Source: Mycobacterium sp.
GTDB taxonomy: Bacteria; Actinomycetota; Actinomycetes; Mycobacteriales; Mycobacteriaceae
Reading direction: 5' to 3'
NCBI RefSeq assembly: GCF_008709575.1
Contig: NZ_VYIK01000031.1
Coordinates: 1 to 40,844 of the forward strand
DNA length: 40,844 nucleotides
Part shown: piece after piece, positions 8,659-17,732 of the stretch
How positions within the stretch are numbered: position 1 is the first letter of the stretch
How the letters are laid out: each line of letters opens with the position of its first letter
Translations under genes and position numbers: made by a program
Notes under the pieces: generated by a model
What the model was told of the DNA's origin: nothing
Databases searched by the model: none
Seen by the model: only the letters and a program-made list of their open reading frames with translations

Positions 8659-9089
8659 AGTTCCGGCAGCGTTGTCGGCCCTGGTTAACTACGTCTGAAC
8701 ACACGCCCACCTGAGAGTGAACGCTGATCGTCAGCTTCGTGCGCTGCGCGCCACCTGTTCACCGGCTGCTACCAGCACCGACGCCGGTTTGCCAGGTGAG
8801 AGCGCCGGCGTCGGCCGGTCGGCCGATCGCACCTAACTGTTCACTTTCGCGGCGGGTTTCGACCATCCGTCCTTAACCTTCGGTTAACCATGGCGGGTTT
8901 ATATCGACGCATATCGATATAAGGTCGCCGCGGGCTTTAGACACCCGATCTGACAACTGGAGGCTTGAGATGAGAACTGACGAGACGGCGAGGGCGTTCC
9001 CGAAAATCCGCCGCACCACCCAAGTATCAGCCGGGTAGCACCGGATCGAACCAAACTGAACGGATCTGACGTGAGAACAGGAGATCGCA
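8659..9089. promoter_or_regulatory. Palindrome-rich divergent control region upstream of PPE pair
   Basis: Three inverted repeats are visible. CCGACGCCGG/CCGGCGTCGG has 10-bp arms at 8778-8787 and 8805-8814. TTAACC-TTC-GGTTAA spans 8873-8887. TTATATCG/CGATATAA spans 8899-8922 with 8-bp arms and an 8-nt spacer. The last lies in an AT-rich patch unusual for this genome and includes TATAAG (8917-8922), a possible -10 element for the PPE pair. A GTTCACTTTCGCG element lies at 8839-8851. The layout suggests a regulated promoter, but no cognate regulator is encoded in the window. Confidence 0.5.
8970..9038 (+). CDS. Possible 22-codon leader ORF upstream of PPE pair
   Basis: A short frame starting ATG at 8970 has a good ribosome site (TGGAGG, seven bases upstream) and encodes 22 residues, MRTDETARAFPKIRRTTQVS followed by AG, before TAG at 9036. 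It ends 51 bp before the PPE start at 9090. The peptide is basic and has no cysteine run or membrane segment. It could be a regulatory leader peptide or a small protein, or the ribosome site could be chance. No family is recognised. Confidence 0.35.
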   Translation: MRTDETARAFPKIRRTTQVSAG

Positions 9090-10238
9090 ATGTTTCTTGA
9101 CTACAGCTTGTTGCCGCCGGAGATCAACTCGGGACGGATGTATGCCGGTCCCGGAGCGGGATCGCTCGTGACCGCCGCGGCGGCCTGGGACACGCTGTCC
9201 GCCGAGTTGCACTCCGCGGCGGGTCAATACAGTTCGGTGATCTCCGGATTGACCGCCGCACGGTGGACCGGCCCGTCGGCGACGGCGATGGCGGCCGCCG
9301 CCCAGACGTATGTGACCTGGTTGCACAACACCGCGGCGCTGGCCGAACAGACAGCCGTCCAAGCCAAAGCGGCCGCGAGCGCCCACGCGACCGCGCTGGC
9401 CGCCCACGTGCCCCCGCCGGCGATCGCCGCCAACCGGTCCTTGTTGGCGGCGCTCGTCGCGCACAACTACTTCGGGCAATACACCGCGGCGATCGGGGAG
9501 ACCGAGCGCCAGTACGCCCAGATGTGGGCCCAAGACGCTGCCGCGATGCACGGCTATGCCCGCTCGTCGGCGGCCGCGTCGGGACTCACCCCGTTCAGCC
9601 AGCCCACGCAGAACACCAACCCGGCCGGGCAGGCCGCCCAGTCCGTCGCGGTCTCCCAGGCCACCGGCAACAGCGCCGGGTCGAGCCTGCCGTCGTGGCT
9701 GCAACAGATACTCGGAAACGGTGATCTCGTTAACGGGGACGGCTTGCTCAACCAGACGGCCGGGTATGGGGCACAAGCGTTCGGCAACGGCACCGCCTCC
9801 TGGGCCGACATGGCGAATGCGCTCAGCAACGCCAACAACGGGGTCGGTTTGTTGACCTGGGTTGCCGAAAACCCCGCGGGCCTGGCCGAAACGCTCAACC
9901 CGCCGTTCGTGGGTCCGGCGGCGCTGAGCTTCGGCGGTGGGGCGCTGCGCGCCGCGGGGGCGGCCGGGGCGGCCGCGAGCGCAGGCCAGGCCCTCAAGAT
10001 CGGCGCGTTGTCGGTGCCGCCGGGCTGGGCGATGCCCGCCTCGGCGATCACTCCCGCGTCCTTCACCCTGCCGGTCAGCACTGCGCCCGCCGCCCCGGCC
10101 GTCGTCGGAGGCTTTCCGGGCGGAGCATTCGGCGAGACCATGCTGGGCACCCTGGCCGGCCGGGGTCTCGGTGGCGCGACGGCCCGGGCGGTCACGCGTC
10201 GCCGCAGCGTGGTGTCCCGTTCACCCGTGGGCGGCTGA
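9090..10238 (+). CDS. PPE-SVP family protein (first of pair)
   Basis: A 382-residue PPE-SVP protein starting ATG 9090 ([15 protein letters not shown]), with an AGGAGA ribosome site nine bases upstream. The PPE domain (about 1-180) has the PPE triad, a WTGP motif, and [13 protein letters not shown]. The SVP motif [10 protein letters not shown] lies at about residue 304. The C-terminus is basic, ending SRSPVGG. The next PPE gene starts only 7 bp after the stop, so the two are clearly cotranscribed. The pair lies just beyond the 3' end of prcA, where M. tuberculosis has PPE36 (Rv2108), but these are full-length SVP proteins, and no PE gene precedes them. It is presumably ESX-exported; the substrate or role is unknown. 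Confidence 0.93.
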   Translation: MFLDYSLLPPEINSGRMYAGPGAGSLVTAAAAWDTLSAELHSAAGQYSSVISGLTAARWTGPSATAMAAAAQTYVTWLHNTAALAEQTAVQAKAAASAHATALAAHVPPPAIAANRSLLAALVAHNYFGQYTAAIGETERQYAQMWAQDAAAMHGYARSSAAASGLTPFSQPTQNTNPAGQAAQSVAVSQATGNSAGSSLPSWLQQILGNGDLVNGDGLLNQTAGYGAQAFGNGTASWADMANALSNANNGVGLLTWVAENPAGLAETLNPPFVGPAALSFGGGALRAAGAAGAAASAGQALKIGALSVPPGWAMPASAITPASFTLPVSTAPAAPAVVGGFPGGAFGETMLGTLAGRGLGGATARAVTRRRSVVSRSPVGG

Positions 10239-10245
10239 GCACCCC

Positions 10246-11592
10246 ATGGATTTCGGATTGCTTCCACCGGAGGTCAACTCCGCGCGGATGTACACCGGCC
10301 CCGGGGCGGGGCCGATGCTGGCGGCCGCCGCGTCCTGGGACGCGCTGGCGGCCGAACTGGAGTCGGCCGCGGCCGGTTACGCCTCGGTGGTCTCCGAGCT
10401 GACCGGCGTGGCGTGGACCGGTCCGGCGTCGGCGGCGATGGCGGGCGCGGCCGCACCGTTCGTCGAGTGGTTGCAGACCAGCTCCGCCCAGGCCGAGCGG
10501 ACCGCGATGCAGGCCAAGGCGGCCGCGGCGGCCTACGAGGCCGCGTTTACCGCCACCGTGCCGCCACCGGTGATCGCCGCCAACCGGGCATTGCTGGCGA
10601 CCCTCGTCGCCACGAATTTCTTCGGGCAGAACACCCCCGCGATCATGGCCACCGAAGCGCACTACGCCGAGATGTGGGCCCAAGACGCCGCCGCGATGTA
10701 CACCTACGCCGGCGCCTCGTCGTCGGCGAGCACGCTGCCGCCGTTCCGCGAGCCGCCACCGACCACCAACCCGGCCGGGCTGCACGCCCAGGCCCATACG
10801 GTCGCCCAGGCTGCCGCCAGCACCGCGACCCACGGCCAGACCCTCGCGTCGCTCTGGTCGAAGCTGATGGCGTTTCTAGACACGCCTGAGGGCGGTCTCA
10901 CCGTCCAGGGCCTGGGTTGGATCAACCAGGCGTCGGCAGACGGCCCGTCCGGCAGCTTAGGCGCCTTCACGGCGTTCTACACCATCGGCACGATCGCGTT
11001 CGGTTATTTCCGTGAAGGCCTGGTGCGCGGCGGGCTCGCCGGCTACACCTGGTTCGAAGGTCTGGGCGGGTGGAACAACCTGTTCGGCGTCGGCGGGGCG
11101 CTCGGTGGCCTGGGTAAAACAGCCATGCTCGGGCCGGGCGTGGCCCCGCTCTTGCCCGACGCGGGCATGGGTCAGGCACTCTCGATCGGAGCGCTGTCGG
11201 TGCCGCCCAGCTGGGCCACCGCCGCAGGCGCCGAACCGGTGGCGCTGTCGCTGACGGCCAGCGGCACCGGCGCCGCCCCGACAGCCGCCGTCGCTCTGCC
11301 ACCGGGCATGACGATGCAAGAGGCGATGATGGGCACGATGTCCGGGCGGGGCGCGGTCTCCGGCGTAGCGGACAATCACGACGAGGATCGCGACGGCAAG
11401 AACCGGAACGGCAAAAACGACAAGGAAAAAGAAGGGGAGCGGCCGGCCGCTGCCCTGGTCATGGCCAGCGGCTGGCTGGCGGCAACCCTGGCCTACAACT
11501 CCCGCAGACGGGCGGAGCCCGCACCGGACCCGCTACCGCTCCCGCCGCAATGGCAAGAGGAGTTGGCCGCAGGCCAGTCCGCCTGGGGATAA
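10246..11592 (+). CDS. PPE-SVP family protein with charged C-terminal extension
   Basis: A 448-residue PPE protein starting ATG 10246 ([15 protein letters not shown]). The longer open frame upstream overlaps the previous gene and is not used. The PPE domain contains WTGP and [15 protein letters not shown]; the SVP motif GALSVPPSW is at about residue 314. Where other family members end, after MMGTMSGRG at about residue 370, this one continues for about 75 residues. First comes a highly charged linker full of Asp, Lys, Asn and Glu ([20 protein letters not shown]), then a short hydrophobic segment ([17 protein letters not shown]), then a Pro-rich tail. The hydrophobic segment could be membrane-inserted. 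It is cotranscribed with the PPE gene before it, and probably with the lectin-like gene after it. Confidence 0.92.
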   Translation: MDFGLLPPEVNSARMYTGPGAGPMLAAAASWDALAAELESAAAGYASVVSELTGVAWTGPASAAMAGAAAPFVEWLQTSSAQAERTAMQAKAAAAAYEAAFTATVPPPVIAANRALLATLVATNFFGQNTPAIMATEAHYAEMWAQDAAAMYTYAGASSSASTLPPFREPPPTTNPAGLHAQAHTVAQAAASTATHGQTLASLWSKLMAFLDTPEGGLTVQGLGWINQASADGPSGSLGAFTAFYTIGTIAFGYFREGLVRGGLAGYTWFEGLGGWNNLFGVGGALGGLGKTAMLGPGVAPLLPDAGMGQALSIGALSVPPSWATAAGAEPVALSLTASGTGAAPTAAVALPPGMTMQEAMMGTMSGRGAVSGVADNHDEDRDGKNRNGKNDKEKEGERPAAALVMASGWLAATLAYNSRRRAEPAPDPLPLPPQWQEELAAGQSAWG

Positions 11593-11599
11593 TGGCACG

Positions 11600-12058
11600 G
11601 TGCGCCTACGATTGCCACTCGTGGCCGGCGCGGTGTCGGGTGCCGGGCTGCTGCTGGCCGCAACGGCCGGCGCCGCCGATCCGGTCCAGCTGAAAAGCCG
11701 AATGGGCAACTGGTGTTTGGACGCCCCGAACGGGACCAACACGGCAACCGTGGTCAATGCCTGCAACGGGTCGAAATCGCAGCTCTGGGTTTTCGGCCCG
11801 GCCGGTCACCTGCAGAGCGTGGCCTTTGGGCAGTGCGTCACGATCAGCAACCCGGCCGATGACACATCGGTGGTTCTTGCTCCCTGCCAAAGCGATGCCG
11901 CCAACCAGCACTGGGATCGCCAGCCCACCGGCCAGATCACCAGCGCACTCGGCCCGTGCCTCAACATCGCCGGCGGCGTGGCGCAACCGGAGAATCCGGT
12001 GATCGCCTACCACTGCATCGCCGACGTCGACGACGAGCAGTGGGACACCGTCTCGTGA
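11600..12058 (+). CDS. Secreted ricin-type beta-trefoil (RICIN) domain protein
   Basis: A 152-residue exported protein. The GTG start at 11600 gives a signal peptide MRLRLPLVAGAVSGAGLL with a likely cleavage after TAGAA, before DPVQLKSRMG. The mature part is a single beta-trefoil: three QxW-like repeats (SQLW, NQHW and DEQW) about 45 residues apart. It also has six cysteines, one pair per lobe (NWCLDA/NACNG, GQCVTI/APCQS, GPCLNI/YHCIA), the usual disulfide spacing of ricin B lectins. Such domains bind sugars or act as protein modules. It starts 7 bp after the stop of the PPE gene, so it is probably translated from the same mRNA. It converges on prcA, and the stops are 24 bp apart. Confidence 0.82.
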   Translation: MRLRLPLVAGAVSGAGLLLAATAGAADPVQLKSRMGNWCLDAPNGTNTATVVNACNGSKSQLWVFGPAGHLQSVAFGQCVTISNPADDTSVVLAPCQSDAANQHWDRQPTGQITSALGPCLNIAGGVAQPENPVIAYHCIADVDDEQWDTVS

Positions 12059-12071
12059 CCGGCCTGGCCGG
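12059..12071. terminator. Short GC inverted repeat between converging genes
   Basis: CCGGC-CTG-GCCGG lies exactly in the 24-bp gap between the stop codons of the lectin-like gene and prcA. It may act as a small bidirectional terminator, but the stem is only five base pairs and there is no T-tract. Confidence 0.3.
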
Positions 12072-12082
12072 GCACGCTCGCC

Positions 12083-12835
12083 TCACGTCGATGCGCCGGT
12101 GTCTTTGGCGCCGCCGGATTGGGGCAGCAGCGACGCCAGCGCCGAACCGGTGATCCGCCGAAACGCCCGCCGCGGCCGGCTCGCGTCGAGGATCGCCACC
12201 TCGAGATTGGCCACCCCGAGGCTGGGCTGGCCCCCGTTGGAACTACCGGAGCCGTCGCCGCTACCGGCCTTGAGCGCGGCGACCGCGACACGCACCGCGT
12301 CGCCCAGATCTGCGTTCTCGGTGTAGGAGTCCTTGAGCGCGGTAACGACCGGTTCGGTCGTGCCGCCCATCACCACGAAATGGGGCTCGTCGTTGATCGA
12401 GCCGTCGTAGGTGATCCGGTACAGCTCGGGCGGTTTGGTTTCGCCGTAGTGGGCTACCTCGGCCACACACAGCTCGACCTCATAGGGTTTGGCCTGCTCG
12501 GTGAAGATGGTGCCCAGCGCCTGGGCGTACGCGTTGGCCAACTGCCGGCCGGTGACGTCGCGGCGGTCATAGGCGTAGCCGCGGGTGTCGGCGAACTGGA
12601 TCCCGCTGCGGCGCAGGTTGTCGAACTCGTTGTACTTGCCCGCCGCGGCGAAGCCCACCCGGTCGTAGAGCTCGCTGATCTTCTGCAGCGACCGCGACGG
12701 ATTCTCGGCGACGAACAACACCCCGCCGGCATAGGCCAGCGCCACCAGGCTCTTGCCCCGGGCGATGCCCTTGCGGGCGATCTCGGCGCGCTCGCGCATC
12801 GCCTGCTCCGGCGAGATGAAATACGGGAAACTCAT
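12083..12835 (-). CDS. prcA: 20S proteasome alpha subunit
   Basis: PrcA forms the two outer seven-subunit rings of the mycobacterial 20S proteasome and gates entry of pupylated substrates delivered by Mpa. The 250-residue product starts [23 protein letters not shown], the conserved N-terminal gate and helix of bacterial alpha subunits. It continues through the proteasome fold ([39 protein letters not shown]). The C-terminal tail from about residue 205 is low-complexity Gly/Ser and variable, as in the M. tuberculosis protein (about 248 residues). The start ATG overlaps the prcB stop by four bases (ATGA), so the two subunits are translationally coupled. It is the last gene of the pup-prcB-prcA unit. 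Confidence 0.98.
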   Translation of the reverse strand: MSFPYFISPEQAMRERAEIARKGIARGKSLVALAYAGGVLFVAENPSRSLQKISELYDRVGFAAAGKYNEFDNLRRSGIQFADTRGYAYDRRDVTGRQLANAYAQALGTIFTEQAKPYEVELCVAEVAHYGETKPPELYRITYDGSINDEPHFVVMGGTTEPVVTALKDSYTENADLGDAVRVAVAALKAGSGDGSGSSNGGQPSLGVANLEVAILDASRPRRAFRRITGSALASLLPQSGGAKDTGAST

Positions 12836-13704
12836 GAGTCAGCCCGCCTGCCCGCCGGGCCGAATGTGTCGGCGCGGGAGCGACTTTCGATGACTTGCCG
12901 GGCCAACTCGGCGATACGCTGCTCGGGCACGTCCGCCGCGCCGTGCGCATCGATGGCCACCGCTGTGGGGAAAATGCCGCGGACCAGATCCGGCCCGCCG
13001 GTGGCCGAATCGTCGTCGGCCGCGTCGTAGAGCGCCTCGAGCGCGATCCGCAGCGCCGAATCGGCGTCGCTCACCTGCGAATACAGCTTCTTCATCGACG
13101 ACTTGGCAAAGACCGACCCAGAACCCACCGACTGGTAGCCCTCTTCCTCGAGATTCCACCCGCCGGCCGCGTCGAATGACACGATCCGGCCGGCTTTTTC
13201 CGGGTCGGCGTCATCGAGGTCGTAGCCCACCAGCAGCGGCAGCGCCACCAATCCCTGCATCGCGGCGCCCAGATTGCCGCGCACCATGATCGCCAGGCGG
13301 TTGACCTTGCCGGCGAAGGTCAGCGGCACGCCCTCCAGCTTCTCGTAGTGCTCGAGTTCGACGGCGTAGAGCCGGGCGAATTCCACGGCGATCGCCGCGG
13401 TGCCGGCGATCCCGGTCGCGGTGTAGTCGTCGGTGATGTAGACCTTGCGCACGTCGCGGCCGGCGATCACGTTGCCCTGCGTCGAGCGTCGGTCACCGGC
13501 GATCAGGACCCCGCCGGGGTATTTCAGCGCGACGATGGTCGTGCCGTGCGGCAGCTGATCGCCGAGACCGCCGGCGACCGTCGGCAACAGCTCGGGCGCG
13601 GTCCGCCGCAGAAAATCGGCGAACGAGGACAGGTCAGCCCCAGTAAGCGGTAGTGGCGAAATTGCTGAATTGATGGCCCGGCGATCACGAAACGGCCAGG
13701 TCAC
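12832..13704 (-). CDS. prcB: 20S proteasome beta subunit precursor
   Basis: PrcB forms the two inner rings and carries the proteolytic sites. The 290-residue precursor has a propeptide of 54 residues ending GDQLPHG, followed by the catalytic N-terminal threonine (Thr55, in [11 protein letters not shown]) exposed by autoprocessing. Other active-site elements visible are Asp and Arg in [11 protein letters not shown] and the lysine in [10 protein letters not shown]. The start is GTG at 13704, overlapping the pup stop by four bases (GTGA), and the 3' end overlaps prcA. The tight coupling pup-prcB-prcA is typical of actinobacteria. Propeptide length is close to the 57 residues known for M. tuberculosis. 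Confidence 0.98.
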   Translation of the reverse strand: MTWPFRDRRAINSAISPLPLTGADLSSFADFLRRTAPELLPTVAGGLGDQLPHGTTIVALKYPGGVLIAGDRRSTQGNVIAGRDVRKVYITDDYTATGIAGTAAIAVEFARLYAVELEHYEKLEGVPLTFAGKVNRLAIMVRGNLGAAMQGLVALPLLVGYDLDDADPEKAGRIVSFDAAGGWNLEEEGYQSVGSGSVFAKSSMKKLYSQVSDADSALRIALEALYDAADDDSATGGPDLVRGIFPTAVAIDAHGAADVPEQRIAELARQVIESRSRADTFGPAGRRADS

Positions 13705-13895
13705 TGGCCGCCCTTTTGGACATACGCCCGCACGAAGTCCTCGGCGTTCTCTTCGAGAACGTCATCGATCTCGTCGAGCAGATCGTCGGTTTCCTCGGCC
13801 AGCTTCTCGCGACGCTCCTGGCCGGCGGCCACGCCGGCGGTCAGGTCGTCGTCATCGCCGCCGCCGCCACCGCGCTTGGTCTGCTCCTGAGCCAT
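13701..13895 (-). CDS. pup: Prokaryotic ubiquitin-like protein Pup
   Basis: A 64-residue Pup, the protein tag that PafA links to lysines of proteasome substrates. The start at ATG 13895 ([10 protein letters not shown]) is fixed by a near-perfect GGAGG ribosome site five bases upstream; the longer frame beginning MPPMSKQE is not used. It has the Gly-run and Asp-run N-terminus, which unfolds into the Mpa pore, and the helical Mpa-binding region [20 protein letters not shown]. The C-terminus is GGQ, so Dop must deamidate the last glutamine to glutamate before ligation. Residues 18-23 (LTAGVA) differ from the M. tuberculosis sequence; the C-terminal 40 residues are nearly identical. The upstream gap to dop is 103 bp. 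Confidence 0.98.
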   Translation of the reverse strand: MAQEQTKRGGGGGDDDDLTAGVAAGQERREKLAEETDDLLDEIDDVLEENAEDFVRAYVQKGGQ

Positions 13896-13998
13896 CGCTG
13901 CCTCCTGCTTGCTCATCGGCGGCACACACCCACCCGCCGCTCGTCCTAGCCTACCGGTCGATGCCGGTTTTCCCCGCCCCCAGGTCGGCGGCGCCCGC

Positions 13999-15507
13999 TC
14001 AGGTCGTCAGTTGTTCCACCAGTTCGACGGCGCTGTCCACCGAGTCCAGCAGCGCACCGACGTGGGCTTTGCTGCCCCGCAGCGGCTCCAGCGTGGGAAT
14101 ACGCACCAGCGAGTCCCCGCCCAAGTCGAAGATCACCGAGTCCCAGCTGGCCGCCGCGATGTCAGCCCCGAACCGGCGCAGACACTCGCCGCGGAAGTAG
14201 GCCCGGGTGTCGGTCGGCGGGTTGTCCACCGCGGAGAGCACCTGCTGTTCGCTGACCAGCCGTTTCATCGAGCCGCGGGCGACCAGCCGGTTGTAGAGGC
14301 CTTTGTCGAGCCGCACATCGGAATATTGCAGGTCGACCAGATGCAGCCGCGGCGCCGACCAACTCAGGTTCTCCCGGTGCCGGAACCCCTCCAGCAGCCG
14401 CAGCTTGGCCGGCCAGTCCAGCAACTCGGCGCACTCCATCGGGTCACGCTCGAGCAGGTCGAGCACATGCGCCCAGGTCTCGACGATATCGGCGGCGCGC
14501 GGGTCGGGGTCGCGGCTGTCGACCAACTTGGCCACCCGGTCCAGGTAAGCCCGTTGCAGCGCCAGAGCGGTCATTTCCCGGCCGTCGGCCAGCGCGACCG
14601 TCGTGCGCAGCGACGGGTCGCGGCTGATGGCGTGCACGGCATGCACCGGGCGGGCCAGCGCCAGGTCGGTCAGGTCCAGGTTGTGGTGGGGACCCTCCTC
14701 GATCAGGTCGAGCACCAGCGCGGTGGTGCCGAGCTTGAGGTAGGTCGACGTTTCGGCCAGGTTGGCATCGCCGATGATGACGTGCAGCCGCCGATACCGG
14801 TCGGCGTCGGCGTGCGGCTCGTCGCGGGTGTTGATGATGCCCCGCTTGAGCGTGGTCTCCAGACCGACCTCGACCTCGATGTAGTCGGCGCGCTGAGAGA
14901 GCTGAAACCCCGGCTCGTCACCGGCGGGCCCGATGCCGACCCGGCCCGCGCCCGTGATCACCTGGCGCGACACCAGAAACGAGGTGAGCCCGGCGATGAC
15001 GGCCGAAAACGGCGTCTGGCGGCTCATCAGGTAGTTCTCGTGCGCGCCGTAGGAGGCGCCCTTGCCGTCGACGTTGTTCTTGTACAACTGCAGCTTGACA
15101 GCGCCGGGCACGCTGGCCACGTGGCGGGCGGCGGCCTCCATCACCCGCTCGCCGGCTTTGTCCCAGATCACCGCGTCGAGCGGGTCGGTGCACTCCGGCG
15201 CGGAGTACTCCGGGTGCGCATGGTCGACATAGAGCCGGGCCCCGTTGGTCAGGATCATGTTGGCCGCACCCACCTCGTCGGCGTCGACCACCGGCGGCGG
15301 GCCGGCCGAGCGACTCAAGTCGAACCCCCGCGCGTCGCGCAGCGGCGACTCCACCTCGTAGTCCCAGCGAGTACGCTTGGCGCGCTGGATACCAGTGGCG
15401 GCCGCGTAGGCCAAGACCGCCTGGGTCGACGTCAGGATCGGGTTCGCGGTCGGGTCCGACGGCGAGGAAATGCCGTATTCGACCTCAGTCCCGATAATCC
15501 GTTGCAT
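13999..15507 (-). CDS. dop: Deamidase/depupylase of Pup
   Basis: Dop converts the C-terminal Gln of Pup to Glu and also removes Pup from substrates, using an ATP-bound active site of the glutamine-synthetase/carboxylate-amine ligase fold. The 502-residue product begins [16 protein letters not shown], with the metal-binding glutamates of the GTEVEYG strand. It contains [24 protein letters not shown] and [19 protein letters not shown], all hallmark Dop/PafA segments. The region after about residue 40 ([16 protein letters not shown]) corresponds to the Dop-specific loop, which separates it from PafA. The gene follows mpa by 72 bp of extremely GC-rich, palindromic DNA and precedes pup by 103 bp. 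In M. tuberculosis Rv2113 and Rv2114 lie between dop and mpa; here they are absent. Confidence 0.97.
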   Translation of the reverse strand: MQRIIGTEVEYGISSPSDPTANPILTSTQAVLAYAAATGIQRAKRTRWDYEVESPLRDARGFDLSRSAGPPPVVDADEVGAANMILTNGARLYVDHAHPEYSAPECTDPLDAVIWDKAGERVMEAAARHVASVPGAVKLQLYKNNVDGKGASYGAHENYLMSRQTPFSAVIAGLTSFLVSRQVITGAGRVGIGPAGDEPGFQLSQRADYIEVEVGLETTLKRGIINTRDEPHADADRYRRLHVIIGDANLAETSTYLKLGTTALVLDLIEEGPHHNLDLTDLALARPVHAVHAISRDPSLRTTVALADGREMTALALQRAYLDRVAKLVDSRDPDPRAADIVETWAHVLDLLERDPMECAELLDWPAKLRLLEGFRHRENLSWSAPRLHLVDLQYSDVRLDKGLYNRLVARGSMKRLVSEQQVLSAVDNPPTDTRAYFRGECLRRFGADIAAASWDSVIFDLGGDSLVRIPTLEPLRGSKAHVGALLDSVDSAVELVEQLTT

Positions 15508-15523
15508 AACTTCAAGCCTAGGC

Positions 15524-15560
15524 GCGCGCCGCGGCGCGCAGATTTCGGCGCGAACGCGCC
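15524..15560 (-). promoter_or_regulatory. GC palindromes in the mpa-dop spacer
   Basis: A perfect 16-bp palindrome, GCGCGCCGCGGCGCGC, at 15524-15539 is followed by a hairpin GGCGCG-AA-CGCGCC at 15547-15560. Both sit in the 72-bp gap after the mpa stop and before dop. They could attenuate read-through from mpa into dop or simply be GC-rich spacer. There is no T-tract. Confidence 0.4.
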
Positions 15561-15579
15561 GCGGCGGCGCTCAACCGAC

Positions 15580-17406
15580 TCAGAGATACTGGCCCAGATT
15601 GGACTCGGTGTCGATGGCCCGGCTGGTACTCGAGCTCTTGCCGGTGACCAGGGTGCGGATGTAGACGATCCGCTCGCCCTTCTTGCCCGAGATCCGCGCC
15701 CAGTCGTCGGGATTGGTGGTGTTGGGCAGGTCCTCGTTCTCGGCGAACTCGTCGACGATCGAATCGAGCAGATGCTGGATGCGCAGACCGGGCTGGCCGG
15801 TTTCCAGCACCGATTTGATCGCGTTCTTCTTGGCCCGGTCCACCACGTTTTGGATCATGGCCCCGGAATTGAAGTCCTTGAAGTACATCACTTCCTTGTC
15901 GCCGTTGGCGTAGGTGACTTCCAGGAACCGGTTGTCGTCGATCTCGGCGTACATCCGGTCGACGACCTTCTCGATCATCGCCTTGATGCAGGCGGCGCGG
16001 TCGCCGTCGAACTCGGCCAGATCGTCGGCGTGCACCGGCAGGTCTTCGGTCAGGTACTTGGAGAATATGTCCTGGGCCGACTCGGCGTCCGGGCGCTCGA
16101 TCTTGATCTTGACGTCGAGGCGGCCGGGCCGCAAGATCGCCGGGTCGATCATGTCCTCGCGGTTGGAGGCGCCGATCACGATGACGTTTTCCAGCCCCTC
16201 CACCCCGTCGATCTCACTGAGCAGCTGCGGGACGACCGTCGTCTCGACGTCCGAGCTCACCCCGGTGCCGCGGGTGCGGAAGATCGAGTCCATCTCGTCG
16301 AAGAACACGATCACCGGCGTGCCCTCGGAGGCCTTCTCACGGGCCCGCTGAAAGATCAACCGGATGTGACGCTCGGTCTCGCCGACGAACTTGTTGAGCA
16401 GCTCGGGGCCCTTGATGTTGAGGAAGTAGGACTTCGCCTCGCGGGAGTCGTCGCCGCGCACCTCGGCCATCTTCTTGGCCAGCGAGTTGGCCACCGCCTT
16501 GGCGATCAACGTCTTGCCGCAGCCGGGCGGGCCGTACAGCAGCACCCCCTTGGGTGGGCGCAGCGCGTATTCCTTGTAGAGCTCCTTGTGCAGGAACGGC
16601 AGCTCCACCGCGTCGCGAATCTGCTCGATCTGCCGGCCCAGCCCGCCGATGTCGTCGTAGCTGACGTCGGGCACCTCTTCGAGCACCAGATCCTCGACCT
16701 CGGCCTTGGGGATGCGTTCGAACGCGTACCCGGCCTTGGTGTCGACCAGCAGCGAATCACCGGGGCGCAGCTTGCGCGGCCGGGTGTCGTCGTGCGAGGA
16801 GTCCGACTTGCCGTCGGGCAGGTTCTCGGCGACCAACGGCTCGGCCAGCCAGACGATGCGCTCCTCGTCGGCATGCCCGACCACGAGGGCACGGTGACCG
16901 TCGGCCAGGATCTCGCGCAGCGTCGAGATCTCCCCGACCGATTCGTAGCTTCCGGCCTCGACGACCGTCAGCGCCTCGTTAAGCCGCACCGTTTGACCTT
17001 TTTTCAGCGCGGCGACGTCGATATTCGGCGAGCAGGTGAGACGCATCTTGCGACCCGAGGTGAACACGTCGACAGTGCCGTCGTCATGCGCGGCCAACAG
17101 CACGCCGTAGCCGCTGGGCGGCTGCCCGAGGCGGTCGACCTCTTCGCGCAGCGCCAACAGTTGCTGGCGGGCTTCCTTGAGGGTTTCCATTAATTTTGAA
17201 TTACGTGCGGCCAGCGAGTCGATTCGGGCCTCGAGTTGGTGCACATCGCGAGCGCTGCGGACAGGGTTCTGCGGACCTGCAGCATGCTCCAGCTGCTCGC
17301 GCAGCATCGCCGCTTCCCGCCGCAACTCTTCCAACTCGGCGACATCCTCGCTGGACAGGCCCGTGTCGCGGCGGGTTTCGAACGCTTCACGCTCTGACTC
17401 ACCCAT
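15580..17406 (-). CDS. mpa: Proteasomal AAA+ ATPase Mpa (ARC)
   Basis: Mpa is the hexameric ring ATPase that binds Pup through its coiled coils, unfolds the tagged protein and feeds it into PrcBA. I start it at ATG 17406 ([10 protein letters not shown]), which has an AAAGGAG ribosome site; this gives 608 residues, about the usual length of 609. N-terminal coiled coil at about 20-95, then two OB-fold segments to about 245. The AAA module has Walker [14 protein letters not shown] at about 292, Walker [13 protein letters not shown], and the arginine-rich SRH region [19 protein letters not shown]. The C-terminus is GQYL, the penultimate-Tyr tail that docks into the PrcA pockets. It is divergent from lppK. 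Confidence 0.98.
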   Translation of the reverse strand: MGESEREAFETRRDTGLSSEDVAELEELRREAAMLREQLEHAAGPQNPVRSARDVHQLEARIDSLAARNSKLMETLKEARQQLLALREEVDRLGQPPSGYGVLLAAHDDGTVDVFTSGRKMRLTCSPNIDVAALKKGQTVRLNEALTVVEAGSYESVGEISTLREILADGHRALVVGHADEERIVWLAEPLVAENLPDGKSDSSHDDTRPRKLRPGDSLLVDTKAGYAFERIPKAEVEDLVLEEVPDVSYDDIGGLGRQIEQIRDAVELPFLHKELYKEYALRPPKGVLLYGPPGCGKTLIAKAVANSLAKKMAEVRGDDSREAKSYFLNIKGPELLNKFVGETERHIRLIFQRAREKASEGTPVIVFFDEMDSIFRTRGTGVSSDVETTVVPQLLSEIDGVEGLENVIVIGASNREDMIDPAILRPGRLDVKIKIERPDAESAQDIFSKYLTEDLPVHADDLAEFDGDRAACIKAMIEKVVDRMYAEIDDNRFLEVTYANGDKEVMYFKDFNSGAMIQNVVDRAKKNAIKSVLETGQPGLRIQHLLDSIVDEFAENEDLPNTTNPDDWARISGKKGERIVYIRTLVTGKSSSTSRAIDTESNLGQYL

Positions 17407-17732
17407 GTTGCGCTCCTTTCCCACGCCGAAGCGTGGCACCGCGGATACTCCAACGCTACCGGCGATTTCGGATTCGTGCGGGAACTACAAACAGCACCCG
17501 CCTAAGCCGTGGCTACCATTGACGCCGAATCGGTCGAGTCGACAGGACAGCTATGAGCGCGAAATCCCCCGCCGGGTGGGTGGCGGCCGGCGATCTTGGA
17601 TGCACCGCCGTTGGTCGAGAGCGGGCTGGAGGGCCGCCTCGCGCGACACGGCCGCCGGCCGCGGGCGTCCACTATGTCGAACATCACACAGGCGCCGGCC
17701 AGGCGAAACCTGGCAGCGGGCTGACGTCGCCG
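17407..17732. other. Divergent region between mpa and lppK
   Basis: The roughly 325-bp gap probably carries promoters for mpa (minus) and lppK (plus). A frame in phase with lppK is open from 17553 (ATG with an AGGA six bases upstream), but that would add 60 residues ahead of the lipoprotein signal, so I treat it as non-coding. No strong inverted repeat was noticed. Confidence 0.4.

Noticed and set aside
13909..17193. Long plus-strand open frame of 1094 codons
   Set aside because: It is fully antisense to pup, dop and mpa, which are certain genes. High GC keeps the opposite frame free of stops, and the translation shows no family motif.
17553..17732. LppK start 60 codons upstream
   Set aside because: It has an AGGA upstream, but it would bury the lipoprotein signal in the middle of the protein; the start at 17733 gives a normal lipobox position.
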